The position numbers and the translations under genes are program-made. This document shows, one piece after another, positions 24,090 through 31,984 of a stretch of DNA of 64,000 bases. Positions within the stretch are counted from its first letter, which is position 1; each line of letters begins with the position of its first letter. Under the pieces are notes generated by a model that worked only from the letters and a program-made list of their open reading frames with translations, was not told the DNA's origin and ran no database searches. Origin of the DNA: Burkholderia aenigmatica (GTDB taxonomy: Bacteria; Pseudomonadota; Gammaproteobacteria; Burkholderiales; Burkholderiaceae); assembly GCF_902499175.1 (NCBI RefSeq), contig NZ_CABVQC010000021.1, positions 48,686-112,685 on the forward strand, read 5' to 3'.

Positions 24090-25520
24090 CTAGAACTTTT
24101 GCCTTCGCTTCTCAAAGCGGGAACGGCGAACTGAGTAGGACGTAGTGCTAACCTTGACTGAGTTCACGTGGTGGACCTTCACCGAATCCCGTTCGAGCTC
24201 GAGCGCCACTTCGCGGAAATCGTCGTCCCACCGCGCCGGCTCGGCGGGATATTCAGACAGCGTGTCCAATATCCCTCCATCAGAATCTGATCGTTTGGCT
24301 CCTGGCTGTGGTGGCATCTCTTCCAGGACCGAATAATCGATTTCCCAGCCATCATCACTCCACTGTCCCAAGTTGACCGTGATCTCCGCATCTTTCGAAA
24401 GTGTTGAGTCCGCCACCTTGGCCGCGTGATGGAATAGGACGACATTGCGCCCGGCCTTCGTTTGAGCAGAAGGGAAGACGATCCCGTCTAGGCGCGGCTC
24501 GTTCATCGTTGCCAAGAAGTCGGCAACCGCCTGAGTCGGCAAATAGTCGATCGCTTCATCGTCTGGCATGACGGGCCGTGCCATCCACATTCCTAGGGTC
24601 CGCAGGAACGCGGCCCGCTCGAGGCGATGTTTCAGCGAGGCGTCGAAAATGCTGCCCACGACGTGTACGCCTTTCAACGCGGTCAGGTCGAGGAGACGTA
24701 AGCGCCGGGTAATGCGAAACTTCGCGACGGCGACTCTACTTCCAACCGGCGCACGCACTTCTGCGAGCGCCACCGACGCATTGGTCGCGCCGTAGAAGAC
24801 CGAGATCCCCTGAGCGTTCATGCGCCCGGCTCGCGCCATTTTGTGCGGCGGAGATCCGAGCTGTCGGTCAGGCAGGCGCAGGGCTTCTTCAAGGGATCCA
24901 TCCGTCTGAAACACCCGGGCGCGATAGAGGTGATCGAGAGAGGTCTTCGGCCCAGCGTTGACGACCACGGGGCGAGCATTTCGCGTTTTGAGCTTGTCGA
25001 TATCGCCAAAGACTTCTGTGAGGTGAGTGGCGGCAGAGAGACTGAAGAACCGCGCTTGAGTCTTTAACGAATTCACAAAGCCCAGCCACTCGTCTTGCCA
25101 CCCGCGATAATCGGGGCCTCGTTCCTCGTAATAGGAGTCGGATGAGAACTCGGATTCCTCACCCATAGCGTCCATGTCAAAGTCCCCGTGGCGTTCTTCA
25201 AGGATTGCGAGAACGTCCTCCGCAGCCCTCTGAGGAATCAGCGCGGCCTCGACGATGGCGTCAAGCACCGGAATTCCTTCGCGGTCCCATTCGTAGTCCG
25301 ACTCTTTGTCTGCAAGCAGGCGCTCCTGCCACGAGTTTGGTTGGTCCGGCGTGCGGATATAGTGGTCTTCGAATGCTGTTTCGATACGCTCCGCGAGATC
25401 GTCGATAGACAGGGATGGCGACGTCTGGCCGCAGTAGTCGCATGCGCCCACTTCATCAGATTTCGCGATTTCGGCGGAAAGATAAGCTTCGCCGACACAT
25501 TCGTGGCAAATCCTCGGCAT
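24090..25520 (-). CDS. RES-domain protein with N-terminal zinc ribbon/HEPN region
   Basis: A 476-aa protein starting MPRICHECVGEAYLSAEI. The N-terminus has CHEC and CDYC pairs (a zinc ribbon) followed by a helical HEPN/RES-N-like region (~40-150). The RES domain lies at ~215-390 with LYRARVFQ, ISVFYGATNASVALAEVRA and a late PTQAVADF. RES domains degrade NAD+ by phosphorolysis in known toxins. These longer RES proteins are often orphans in defence-rich regions. Whether this one is a toxin is unknown; the upstream 119-aa gene may be a partner. Confidence 0.8.
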   Translation of the reverse strand: MPRICHECVGEAYLSAEIAKSDEVGACDYCGQTSPSLSIDDLAERIETAFEDHYIRTPDQPNSWQERLLADKESDYEWDREGIPVLDAIVEAALIPQRAAEDVLAILEERHGDFDMDAMGEESEFSSDSYYEERGPDYRGWQDEWLGFVNSLKTQARFFSLSAATHLTEVFGDIDKLKTRNARPVVVNAGPKTSLDHLYRARVFQTDGSLEEALRLPDRQLGSPPHKMARAGRMNAQGISVFYGATNASVALAEVRAPVGSRVAVAKFRITRRLRLLDLTALKGVHVVGSIFDASLKHRLERAAFLRTLGMWMARPVMPDDEAIDYLPTQAVADFLATMNEPRLDGIVFPSAQTKAGRNVVLFHHAAKVADSTLSKDAEITVNLGQWSDDGWEIDYSVLEEMPPQPGAKRSDSDGGILDTLSEYPAEPARWDDDFREVALELERDSVKVHHVNSVKVSTTSYSVRRSRFEKRRQKF

Positions 25521-25531
25521 GACTCGTTCCG

Positions 25532-25891
25532 TTAAAGCCGAACCCAATCGCTCGGAGACCAGTACGCACCCGGCAACTCCGAGCCATCTTCTATGATCAC
25601 GCCATACCCGTCGCGGACTTCGACGACTCGGCCATCAACGAAACGGCATACCAATTCAAGCCCGCTACGCTCGCCGAGCAGATGAATCCAGTCGTTCAGG
25701 CGAGGGTTCCAGAATCGCCCCCTCGTGTCGATACGGACGAACAACCCTGTCTCGTCGATATCTCCATCAACGCAACAGGTGAGCTCATCGTCGTCCGGCA
25801 TATCCTTCGACTGAAACTGCTCGCCCGCGCGAGCTGCCGCGGGAAAATGCTCGCAGTCACGCGAAATTTTGATAGTTGAGAAGTCGCTCAT
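25532..25891 (-). CDS. Hypothetical protein, 119 aa, upstream of RES gene
   Basis: Not recognised. It ends 11 bp before the RES-protein start, so it is co-transcribed and is a candidate antitoxin or partner by position. The sequence is acidic with a beta-rich C-terminus (LELVCRFVDGRVVEVRDGYG, then SELPGAYWSPSDWVRL). Two adjacent cysteines (LTCCVDGD) are unusual. Confidence 0.55.
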   Translation of the reverse strand: MSDFSTIKISRDCEHFPAAARAGEQFQSKDMPDDDELTCCVDGDIDETGLFVRIDTRGRFWNPRLNDWIHLLGERSGLELVCRFVDGRVVEVRDGYGVIIEDGSELPGAYWSPSDWVRL

Positions 25892-25901
25892 GCTTTCCGA
25901 T

Positions 25902-26162
25902 TCAAAAATCGATCACGTCGACTGGAACATCAATCCCGTGGTGTTGGAGAACCGCCTCACGAAACGCTCTCCACTCGGCTTCCCCGGCTGGCTCATGCGT
26001 ACAATGCAGGCATTGATCGGCCCCCTCCAGTTGCTCCGTCACGGTTCGATGCACATCGATCCCGAAGCGCTTGCTGAAGCGTCCAACGCACGAGCCATCG
26101 TGCGCTGTCACCCATACGATATCTCCCCTCGAGGACACATCTATGCTGTGAGGTTTCGTCAC
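25902..26162 (-). CDS. Hypothetical protein, 86 aa (GTG start)
   Basis: The GTG at 26162 (VTKPHSIDVSSRGDIVWV) is chosen over longer frames because AGGAAAAA lies 5 nt before it and it just clears the upstream stop. It has CLHC followed by an acidic helix (THEPAGEAEWRAFREAVLQH), a possible metal knuckle. No family recognised. Confidence 0.5.
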   Translation of the reverse strand: MTKPHSIDVSSRGDIVWVTAHDGSCVGRFSKRFGIDVHRTVTEQLEGADQCLHCTHEPAGEAEWRAFREAVLQHHGIDVPVDVIDF

Positions 26163-26170
26163 GCTTTTTC

Positions 26171-26356
26171 CTATTCCTTGGCCGTCGCGGGCGGCGCTGA
26201 GCAACCAGGGCAGCGCCAGCCCGTCGCGCGAGTCCATGTCCAACCATGCGCTTTACCAAAGGTAGATGCTTCGCGCTTCGTGCTGCCCCCGAACACCGCT
26301 TCACCGCATCCGCAGCCAAGCCAAAATTCCGGAAAGATTTGCCCGGGCGTCGCCAT
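26171..26356 (-). CDS. Small cysteine-rich protein, 61 aa
   Basis: The ATG at 26356 follows GAGGA at a good distance. It has GCGCGE near residue 15 and RCPGC near 50, two cysteine pairs that would make a small zinc ribbon. It is located 8 bp before the GTG gene at 26162. No family recognised. Confidence 0.55.
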   Translation of the reverse strand: MATPGQIFPEFWLGCGCGEAVFGGSTKREASTFGKAHGWTWTRATGWRCPGCSAPPATAKE

Positions 26357-26407
26357 CACTGTTCCTCGATCAGCGTCTGCCGTTGCCGGCCTCTACGACA
26401 TAAGCCT

Positions 26408-26683
26408 TCAATGGCAAATTCCCGAACTGAGTTTTTCAGCCCACGCCCTATCCTTAGTAGCATCACGTACCGTCAGGGCGCGATATGCGCGAGCCTCATC
26501 GAGGGCACGCTCGCCTGCCCGGAACCTCTCTTCCGAGAAGCCATCGAGAAATGCCACTTTCTGCACGCTACCGTCGGGGTAGTCGTGCTTCGTTTGCCCT
26601 GTGACCCCGTGCTTGCGAAATGCGGCGCGACCTTCGCGCTCGCAGTCGCCGATCGCCGGTGCTGCTGTCTTAAACAGATTCAT
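26408..26683 (-). CDS. Rmf/CrpP-like small protein, 91 aa
   Basis: AGGAACAATCA precedes the ATG. Residues ~15-55 (EREGRAAFRKHGVTG, DYPDGSVQKVAFLDGF) resemble the ribosome-modulation-factor-like pattern G..A...G...NPYP....W..G found in Rmf and small plasmid proteins. A basic helical tail follows. The resemblance is judged by eye, so ribosome binding is only a possibility. Confidence 0.45.
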   Translation of the reverse strand: MNLFKTAAPAIGDCEREGRAAFRKHGVTGQTKHDYPDGSVQKVAFLDGFSEERFRAGERALDEARAYRALTVRDATKDRAWAEKLSSGICH

Positions 26684-26692
26684 TGATTGTTC

Positions 26693-26932
26693 CTATTCCT
26701 GTTGGAGCCGGTCACGCAGCGCCAAACCTGACGGCGTCGCTCGCCAGCATCCCTGATTGTCACGGGTTGCGAAACCAGCTCGATACAGCGCCTGCATCGT
26801 ATCCACGTTGCAGATACGCACGCCGTTCACCATCACGGCTGACCCGGCGCCCGGCTCGGCCGGCCAACCACGAGACAGCCATCGCATGACGCGGACTTGT
26901 GCGTCCGTCAGCTTGGGCGAGATTGCTTCCAT
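26693..26932 (-). CDS. Small winged-helix-like protein, 79 aa
   Basis: AAGGAAACCG precedes the ATG. The order helix (LTDAQVRVMRWLSRGW), strand (AVMVNGVRICN), helix (VDTMQALYRAGFATR), strand-turn-strand (NQGCWRATPSG) and C-terminal helix fits a compact winged helix of the kind in small phage regulators. DNA binding is inferred. Confidence 0.5.
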   Translation of the reverse strand: MEAISPKLTDAQVRVMRWLSRGWPAEPGAGSAVMVNGVRICNVDTMQALYRAGFATRDNQGCWRATPSGLALRDRLQQE

Positions 26933-26962
26933 CGGTTTCCTTTCAATCCCCGAACTGGTGGT

Positions 26963-27076
26963 TCAGAATTTCACGATGCCAAACCAGACCACACCTCCGG
27001 TCGCGATCGCCCATGTTGTGGCCCACCCGTAGAGCCCGCGCCGCTTGGCGTGACCAATGACTACGATCACATGCAT
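26963..27076 (-). CDS. Possible 37-aa membrane peptide
   Basis: MHVIVVIGHAKRRGLYGWAT continues into a hydrophobic helix ending VVWFGIVKF. It follows the 78-aa gene by 28 bp. There is no clear ribosome-binding site, and a longer frame overlaps the upstream gene. It could be real as a small membrane protein, or chance. Confidence 0.35.
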   Translation of the reverse strand: MHVIVVIGHAKRRGLYGWATTWAIATGGVVWFGIVKF

Positions 27077-27104
27077 GACAAAATGAACATCCCCGCGCGC
27101 ATCG

Positions 27105-27341
27105 TTACTGCTCCGATTTTCCTCGATATACGGACGGCGCGGCACCGCCATCTGCGTCCTTTGCCTTCCGTTCGCACTCGACGCACCGCACCTCCTGCGG
27201 CAACGTCATGAATTCGGCCAGCGGAACAAACTTCGCGCGCACGCTCGGCCTGGATGTGTAGCGGCAGCGCGATCGACCTCCGGTATCGTTGGCCAGGTGA
27301 ATCCGCCTCACCTTCTTCTGCGGTCTGATCGGAAGCGTCAT
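27105..27341 (-). CDS. Small basic protein with CxxC, 78 aa
   Basis: AAGGA lies 8 nt before the ATG at 27341. The basic sequence has one CVEC knuckle near residue 55 (EVRCVECERKAKD). No family recognised. A good promoter lies 40-67 bp upstream. Confidence 0.5.
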   Translation of the reverse strand: MTLPIRPQKKVRRIHLANDTGGRSRCRYTSRPSVRAKFVPLAEFMTLPQEVRCVECERKAKDADGGAAPSVYRGKSEQ

Positions 27342-27380
27342 CGCATTTTCCTTCGTCGCCTAAGCGCGTTTCGAATCGAC

Positions 27381-27408
27381 ACTGTACCGAACAGCGCGCC
27401 TGGATCAA
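27381..27408 (-). promoter_or_regulatory. Probable sigma70 promoter
   Basis: On the minus strand TTGATC (27403-27408) and TACAGT (27381-27386) are 16 bp apart, 40 bp before the 78-aa gene. Confidence 0.45.
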
Positions 27409-27496
27409 GCTCCTCCGACGGGAGCAACGAATCGCATGGGCCGTGCCTCTTCGCTGTTGCCGGACTGCGAAACAGTGCCCATGCGAGGGCCGTCGG

Positions 27497-28135
27497 TCAG
27501 ATGACGGAGATCTTCAGGCTGTCCGCCAGCTGCAATACCTTGCTCCGGAGCGGATCGACCGCCAGTGAGTCATCGCCGAGAACGTGGAGACCGGGTGATG
27601 ACAGCCTCTGCCCGAAAAGCATGACGCACCGGCCCGCGTCATTCCTGCGGGATCCGTACGCAATCCCGTGCGCCGTCGGGCATTGATCGTGTGCAGCCTG
27701 CGACCACTGGCGGGTCTGCGGATACTTGGCCGGAATGCTGTCGATCAAATCGGCCCGCGTCAGCTCCAGGGCGGGCAGATACGGCGTATGGAAGCTAACG
27801 CACTGGATCGAATCAGGCAGAAGCACCTTCGCGATCCGGTAATGCGTCAAGCGGTCAAGATAGAAGACCCCGGGCGGATTGAGCGTCACATCGTGGAAAA
27901 GCGACTCCATGATGGCGCACTCGAACGAGCTCGCCCCGTACCACGTGTGGACGGGCGAGCCGTCCAGAAGATTGATCGGTGCGAACCGCGTATTGCCCCA
28001 GCCTTCGGAGAACGTGGTCGCCGACGTGCTGTGAGGGTGAGTGCAATACGCGTGATACCAAACGGGTACATCCTCCCGGGAAATCGGCAGGACGGTGAAC
28101 GGCTCCGCAGCGCCGGGTGCGTGCAGGCCGGCCAT
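27497..28135 (-). CDS. RES-family toxin (NAD+-degrading)
   Basis: A 212-aa protein that is essentially one RES domain. VPVWYHAYCT opens it, HTWYGASSFECAIMESLF (63-80) supplies the tyrosine (Y66) and glutamate (E77) of the family active site, and RCVMLFGQRLSSPG closes it. Characterised RES toxins (ParT, MbcT) destroy NAD+ by phosphorolysis or modify PRPP synthetase. The ATG shares one base with the upstream stop (TGATG), so synthesis is coupled to the antitoxin. Confidence 0.83.
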   Translation of the reverse strand: MAGLHAPGAAEPFTVLPISREDVPVWYHAYCTHPHSTSATTFSEGWGNTRFAPINLLDGSPVHTWYGASSFECAIMESLFHDVTLNPPGVFYLDRLTHYRIAKVLLPDSIQCVSFHTPYLPALELTRADLIDSIPAKYPQTRQWSQAAHDQCPTAHGIAYGSRRNDAGRCVMLFGQRLSSPGLHVLGDDSLAVDPLRSKVLQLADSLKISVI

Positions 28136-28770
28136 CAGGCGACATACTCCCCGTGCAGATGATGGGCGGCTTCAACGACGTCATCTCGACGGTCGAGTGC
28201 GTCCCGCGGTGCAACCGGTTCGGCCTCATGTACGCCTCGCCCGGCAATCCATCCATTCGGGAAATGGAACCACGCCGCGATCTTCCACGCATCTTCCACT
28301 GGCCCAAGCGCCTCGAGGATGTCTTTGATCACGGGCAGCGGCTGGCACATCGCGTCGAACTGGTAGCCCGCGAAGTATTCCTTGCCATTGAACGTCACGC
28401 CAAATACCCGCCCTCGCCGCTTCCAGTCACTCGCGGGTTGAGCCTTGTTGGTGGGGGGCGTCGCCTGCAGCGCATTGATCTGTTCTGCCGTGAGCCAGTC
28501 TCCCCGCGCGAAAACCTCGCGCATGGTCTTCTGGCGCCGGATACGCTCCTCGATCAACGGTGCCGCCGGCGCCGACAGGCCCGAAAAAACCCGGGCGATT
28601 TCATCCGCGCGCTGGAACAGCCCTGTTTCCCATTGAGGCGTGGCCAGAAGGACAACCAGCAACTCTTCGATCCCCTTTTGCAGCGAGGAAGCAACGACCG
28701 GATCGGTGCCGCTCGGGAGCGGCAGGCTCAACACTACGTTCGTGTTTGAGTCTTCATGGACTTGAATCAT
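28135..28770 (-). CDS. ParS/Xre-MbcA-like antitoxin for RES toxin
   Basis: A 211-aa protein directly upstream of and overlapping the RES gene. The C-terminal third (AWFHFPNGWIAG, then VAPRDALDRRDDVVEAAHH) has the F-H-P-N...P-DAL pattern of the Xre/MbcA/ParS toxin-binding domain, which blocks the RES active site. The middle (DWLTAEQINALQATPPTNKA) would hold a DNA-binding region similar to those that end in W-R-G-V-F-V. It is longer than most relatives. GGGAGGGAG precedes the ATG. Confidence 0.75.
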   Translation of the reverse strand: MIQVHEDSNTNVVLSLPLPSGTDPVVASSLQKGIEELLVVLLATPQWETGLFQRADEIARVFSGLSAPAAPLIEERIRRQKTMREVFARGDWLTAEQINALQATPPTNKAQPASDWKRRGRVFGVTFNGKEYFAGYQFDAMCQPLPVIKDILEALGPVEDAWKIAAWFHFPNGWIAGRGVHEAEPVAPRDALDRRDDVVEAAHHLHGEYVA

Positions 28771-28802
28771 GACTCCCTCCCAAAATTTGCGACTCTGCCA
28801 AC

Positions 28803-28830
28803 ATTATAGTTGTCGTCGTCAAAATCGCAA
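28803..28830 (-). promoter_or_regulatory. Promoter of the RES antitoxin-toxin pair
   Basis: On the minus strand TTGCGA (28825-28830) and a perfect TATAAT (28803-28808) are 16 bp apart, ~33 bp before the antitoxin ATG. Confidence 0.65.
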
Positions 28831-28939
28831 GATTAGAGAGTTTGGGTACGAGGACGAAATCACCGTTCAGGGCATATCGGCAAAAAATGCTGCGTCTGCA
28901 ATGCGAAATTTCTCGCCCGGCATCTCTTGGTGCAGAATA

Positions 28940-28955
28940 CTGTGTTTTTGTACAG
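28940..28955 (+). promoter_or_regulatory. LexA (SOS) box upstream of umuD
   Basis: CTGTGTTTTTGTACAG fits CTG-N10-CAG. It overlaps a likely promoter (TTGGTG at 28927-28932, TACAGT at 28951-28956) and lies 18 bp before the umuD start. LexA repression with induction by DNA damage is inferred from the family. Confidence 0.85.
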
Positions 28956-28972
28956 TGCCCCAAGGATTCGCC

Positions 28973-29413
28973 ATGTCCGCCACCCCGGATCCCAACACCG
29001 TGCCGCAGATCGACTGTGGCAAGCCCGTGCCCGTGGCCGAAGTCCTGGCGCGCGTTCCGGCTGGCTTCCCGTCACCCGCGCAGGACCACGCCGTCTCGCG
29101 CATCGACCTGAACCAGGTCTTGATCCGCCACCAGCTTGCGACCTATTTCCTGACCGTCAGCGGCCCATCAATGCGCGACGCCGGCATCGACGACGGTGAC
29201 CGCCTGATTGTCGATCGCGCGGTGCGACCGCGCCACGGCGATGTTGTCGTGGCGGTGGTCGACGGAGAACTGACCGTCAAGCGGCTCTATCAGCGCGGCG
29301 GCATCGTCAAACTGCAGGCTGCCAACCCCACGTTCCCGGACATCCGCCCACGAGACGGTAACGTGCTCGAAATATGGGGTGTGGCGACGTATTGCATCAA
29401 GGCGTTGCCATGA
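28973..29413 (+). CDS. umuD: UmuD, self-cleaving SOS mutagenesis protein
   Basis: A 146-aa protein. AAGGA lies 7 nt before the ATG. The cleavage site is A30-G31 in RVPAGFPSPAQD. The catalytic serine S66 (SGPSM) and lysine K103 (GELTVKRL) are 37 residues apart, as in E. coli UmuD (S60/K97). RecA-stimulated cleavage gives UmuD', which joins UmuC as DNA polymerase V. The LexA box upstream and the ATGA overlap with umuC complete the classic operon. Confidence 0.95.
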   Translation: MSATPDPNTVPQIDCGKPVPVAEVLARVPAGFPSPAQDHAVSRIDLNQVLIRHQLATYFLTVSGPSMRDAGIDDGDRLIVDRAVRPRHGDVVVAVVDGELTVKRLYQRGGIVKLQAANPTFPDIRPRDGNVLEIWGVATYCIKALP

Positions 29414-30708
29414 GAACGTCGCGCCCCGTCGCGCTTATTGACGGAAACGCCTTTTATTGTTCGTGCGAAAGGGTGTTCCGCCCGGCGCTCGCCGGCAGGC
29501 CGCTGATCGTTCTGTCGAACAACGATGGCTGCGCGATCGCACGCACTGCAGAAGCCAAGGCGCTGGGGATCAAGATGGGCCAGCCTTGGTTCGAGATTCG
29601 CCACCTCGAGCACGACGCAGGCCTCGTCGCACTGTCCGCGAATTTCGAACTGTACGCGGACATCAGCGATCGCATGATGGCTATCATCGGGCAATTCGGG
29701 CCCGACCAGCACATTTACAGCATCGACGAGTCGTTTCTGTTCGTCGACGGCATACGTGACAACCTGACCGACTACGCGCAACAGATGCGCGCTCGCGTGC
29801 TGCAATGGGTCGGCATCCCAACGTGCGTCGGCATCGGTTCAACCTACACCCAGGCTAAGCTCGCCAATCATGTCGCCAAGAAGCGGCCGCACTGGAACGG
29901 CGTGTGCGACCTCACTGCGATGCCGCGCGGTGCGCTGGCGACCCTGATGAGGGAAGTCGACGTCGGCGACGTATGGGGTGTGGGGCCGCGCTTAGCGCCG
30001 CGGCTGCGCGAACTGGGTATCGCTTCGGCACTGGACCTCGCACGCGCCGACCCCGAGGCGATCGCTGGTGAGTTTTCGGTGGTTCTTGCCCGGACTGTTC
30101 GCGAGCTGCGCGGCACGCCCTGCATCGACCTGGGCGCGGACACTGCGCCGCGCAAGCAGATCATGACGTCGCGCTCGTTCGGCCGCGCCGTGCTCGAGCA
30201 AGCCGAACTCGCCGAGGCGATCGCGGAATTTGCTGAGCGCGCTGCGCACCGTCTGCGCGCGCAGCGCTCGCGGGCGGGCGCACTGCAGGTCTTCATTCGC
30301 AACAGCCCGTTTCGGGAGCGGGAAGCACCTTTCTCCGCGTCGACCTCGATCCGGCTGACACCGGCAACCCAAGACACCCGGCAGATCGTCCAAGCCGCAC
30401 GATACGCGCTACGCGGGATTTTCAGGCAAGGGGTGCGTTACGCGAAAGCGGGCGTGATGCTGTTCGACCTCAGTTCGGTTGATGTCGAGCAACTGGAGCT
30501 GTTCGGGGCCGACGAGCCGACAATGACGGGCAATGGCCGAGATCCGCAAGCGCTGATGCAGACTGTCGACGCATTGAACGCGCGCTTTGGTCGCGGCACC
30601 GTGAAGTTAGCCGGCGCCGGACTCGCGCAGGAGTGGCGGCACCGACCTGAGCGGCTAACACCAGCCTACACGACCGATTGGAACCAACTGCCAATCGTAC
30701 GTGCTTAG
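29410..30708 (+). CDS. umuC: UmuC, Y-family translesion DNA polymerase subunit
   Basis: A 432-aa full-length Y-family polymerase. ALIDGNAFYCSCER has the first metal aspartate D11, and SIDESFLFVD has D106/E107. The finger/palm motif VLSNNDGCAIARTAEAKALG, the HhH region (VWGVGPRLAPRLRELGI) and the little-finger domain follow. It starts four bases before the umuD stop. Bypasses damaged template with UmuD', with mutagenic outcome. Plasmid and island copies of umuDC are common. Confidence 0.95.
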   Translation: MRTSRPVALIDGNAFYCSCERVFRPALAGRPLIVLSNNDGCAIARTAEAKALGIKMGQPWFEIRHLEHDAGLVALSANFELYADISDRMMAIIGQFGPDQHIYSIDESFLFVDGIRDNLTDYAQQMRARVLQWVGIPTCVGIGSTYTQAKLANHVAKKRPHWNGVCDLTAMPRGALATLMREVDVGDVWGVGPRLAPRLRELGIASALDLARADPEAIAGEFSVVLARTVRELRGTPCIDLGADTAPRKQIMTSRSFGRAVLEQAELAEAIAEFAERAAHRLRAQRSRAGALQVFIRNSPFREREAPFSASTSIRLTPATQDTRQIVQAARYALRGIFRQGVRYAKAGVMLFDLSSVDVEQLELFGADEPTMTGNGRDPQALMQTVDALNARFGRGTVKLAGAGLAQEWRHRPERLTPAYTTDWNQLPIVRA

Positions 30709-30957
30709 GCTGCACGACTCGGGACAGGCGATGACGCCGGCGGTACGACGAATCAAAAAAAAAGCGTCGCACTTTCCAGCGCGACGCTTCAAAAGTGTTC
30801 TAGCCAATCCGAGGGCCGTGCTAGAACCTGAGAGGACTTCAGTATGGCATAACAGCTTCTCATTGGGAAGCTGTTTTTCCAAGCTACGCAACTCATCAAT
30901 GCCAATGACTTTCAGCAGGACGATTGCTGCTACAACGACAAACGTGCAGAGATACAT
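30655..30957 (-). CDS. Doubtful membrane protein ORF, 100 aa
   Basis: MYLCTFVVVAAIVLLKVIGI gives one N-terminal membrane helix, then ELRSLEKQLPNEKLLCHTEV. The frame runs through a minus-strand terminator (30758-30788) and into the 3' end of umuC, so the last third is unlikely to be original coding sequence. AAAGGCG lies ~10 nt upstream. Either a gene with a lost stop, or chance. Confidence 0.3.
   Translation of the reverse strand: MYLCTFVVVAAIVLLKVIGIDELRSLEKQLPNEKLLCHTEVLSGSSTALGLARTLLKRRAGKCDAFFLIRRTAGVIACPESCSLSTYDWQLVPIGRVGWC
30758..30788 (-). terminator. Rho-independent terminator, minus strand
   Basis: Stem AGCGTCGC/GCGACGCT (30763-30770 and 30781-30788). Nine adenines on the plus strand (30755-30763) give a U-run on the minus transcript. 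It ends the minus string from 31774 and protects umuC from opposing transcription. Confidence 0.75.
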
Positions 30958-31009
30958 GCGGATCGGCGCCTTTCGCTTTCTGCCTCGATCGACAGCAGGG
31001 GCGACGAAA

Positions 31010-31369
31010 TCATCGACTTTCCCCTGCCTTGGCGACCTTAAACTCAGGCAAGCGACATTGGCCGAGTACGGGCGGGCGTGGCCGAACGTACTCGCCGTTC
31101 CGTTGAAAGCCACGATGGCCGCTCGCCGGATCATCCACCGGCCATTTACCATGAACCATGAAATACAGTCGCATGAGGTAGTCATCTTGAGTCGCAAGAT
31201 GACCCGCGTGCCACCAATGCTCATCGAAAAACGACGATTGGGAAAGCGTTTCGACCACTTCCCGATGTTCATCCAAACGCTTGCCGACGCTGCGAGAAAA
31301 GTTCAGTTGTGCAGTCAGGTCTTTGTGCCGAACCAGCCCTAACCGTCTGAGAATCGAATCGAAATTCAT
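31010..31369 (-). CDS. Hypothetical protein, 119 aa
   Basis: Not recognised. GGAG lies 7 nt before the ATG. The first half is helical and basic (DSILRRLGLVRHKDLTAQLN). The centre has HWWHAGHLATQDDYLMRLYF, and the tail is Pro/Arg-rich. It lies 12 bp downstream of the 130-aa gene and is co-transcribed with it. Confidence 0.6.
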   Translation of the reverse strand: MNFDSILRRLGLVRHKDLTAQLNFSRSVGKRLDEHREVVETLSQSSFFDEHWWHAGHLATQDDYLMRLYFMVHGKWPVDDPASGHRGFQRNGEYVRPRPPVLGQCRLPEFKVAKAGESR

Positions 31370-31381
31370 CGTCTCGCTCCG

Positions 31382-31774
31382 TCAGAGAACTCGGAGATTC
31401 GAGAGCATGACGTCACGCGTGTTCTGTGTCGGATGGTCCGTTCTGACCCCGTCTTCGTCTGAGGCTTCCCCAGGTTCGGCGAATGCGGCGAGACAGACCA
31501 TCAGTTCCTTCGAGACGCCGAGGCCGATACCCATCGAGGCCACGTCTTCCTGCAGGAGCGGTCCGTGCATCAGTACCTTCGCCAGACCGCGCACGCTTTC
31601 CACGAGCGCGCGGTCGTTGTCAGTCCATCTGTCAGGCGGGAGATTGCGGAGGTCAAGGAATTCTTTCAGCCTTTGCGGCATGGGCCGCCGGCCGACGCGA
31701 GTCGCATACCCCGACATCACGGAATCCGTGATGGTGGTCCCCACGAGCATGTTCCAAAGGTGTTCCGGTTGCAT
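31382..31774 (-). CDS. Hypothetical protein, 130 aa
   Basis: Not recognised. AGGAG lies 6 nt before the ATG. It is mostly helical (RPMPQRLKEFLDLRNLPPDR, DNDRALVESVRGLAKVLMHG) with an acidic C-terminal stretch. It is the first gene of a two-gene unit, and about 270 bp upstream hold the repeat and palindrome features at 31872-31969. Confidence 0.6.
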   Translation of the reverse strand: MQPEHLWNMLVGTTITDSVMSGYATRVGRRPMPQRLKEFLDLRNLPPDRWTDNDRALVESVRGLAKVLMHGPLLQEDVASMGIGLGVSKELMVCLAAFAEPGEASDEDGVRTDHPTQNTRDVMLSNLRVL

Positions 31775-31871
31775 TCACGCTCCTGTCAGTTATCCGATAT
31801 GGGCGTGTCGCTGTTCTCGGCAGCGACAGGCACCCTTGGCCAAAATTCTATTGACGCCGCTTCCGCGCAGG

Positions 31872-31904
31872 AATCCGGAATGAGCGTCTATTCGGGCCTC
31901 TTTC
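31872..31904 (-). repeat. Conserved 33-bp element, copy 1
   Basis: Nearly identical to 52929-52961 (about 28 of 33 positions). The core is an inverted repeat around GAATGAGCGTC-TATTC. Both copies lie 50-100 bp upstream of a minus-strand gene start, so it may be a shared operator or promoter part. Confidence 0.55.
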
Positions 31905-31945
31905 TGACGTACGCGCGGGCAGCTCGAATGTTCCCCGACACGAAC

Positions 31946-31969
31946 TTGCGAAATTTCGAAATTTCGCAA
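31946..31969. promoter_or_regulatory. Perfect 24-bp palindrome
   Basis: TTGCGAAATTTC is followed at once by its exact reverse complement. A partial match (TGCGAAATTTCTCGC) lies about 60 bp before umuD at 28897-28911. Probably a dimeric-protein binding site; the protein is unknown. Confidence 0.6.
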
Positions 31970-31984
31970 ACTGGACGCACCAAT

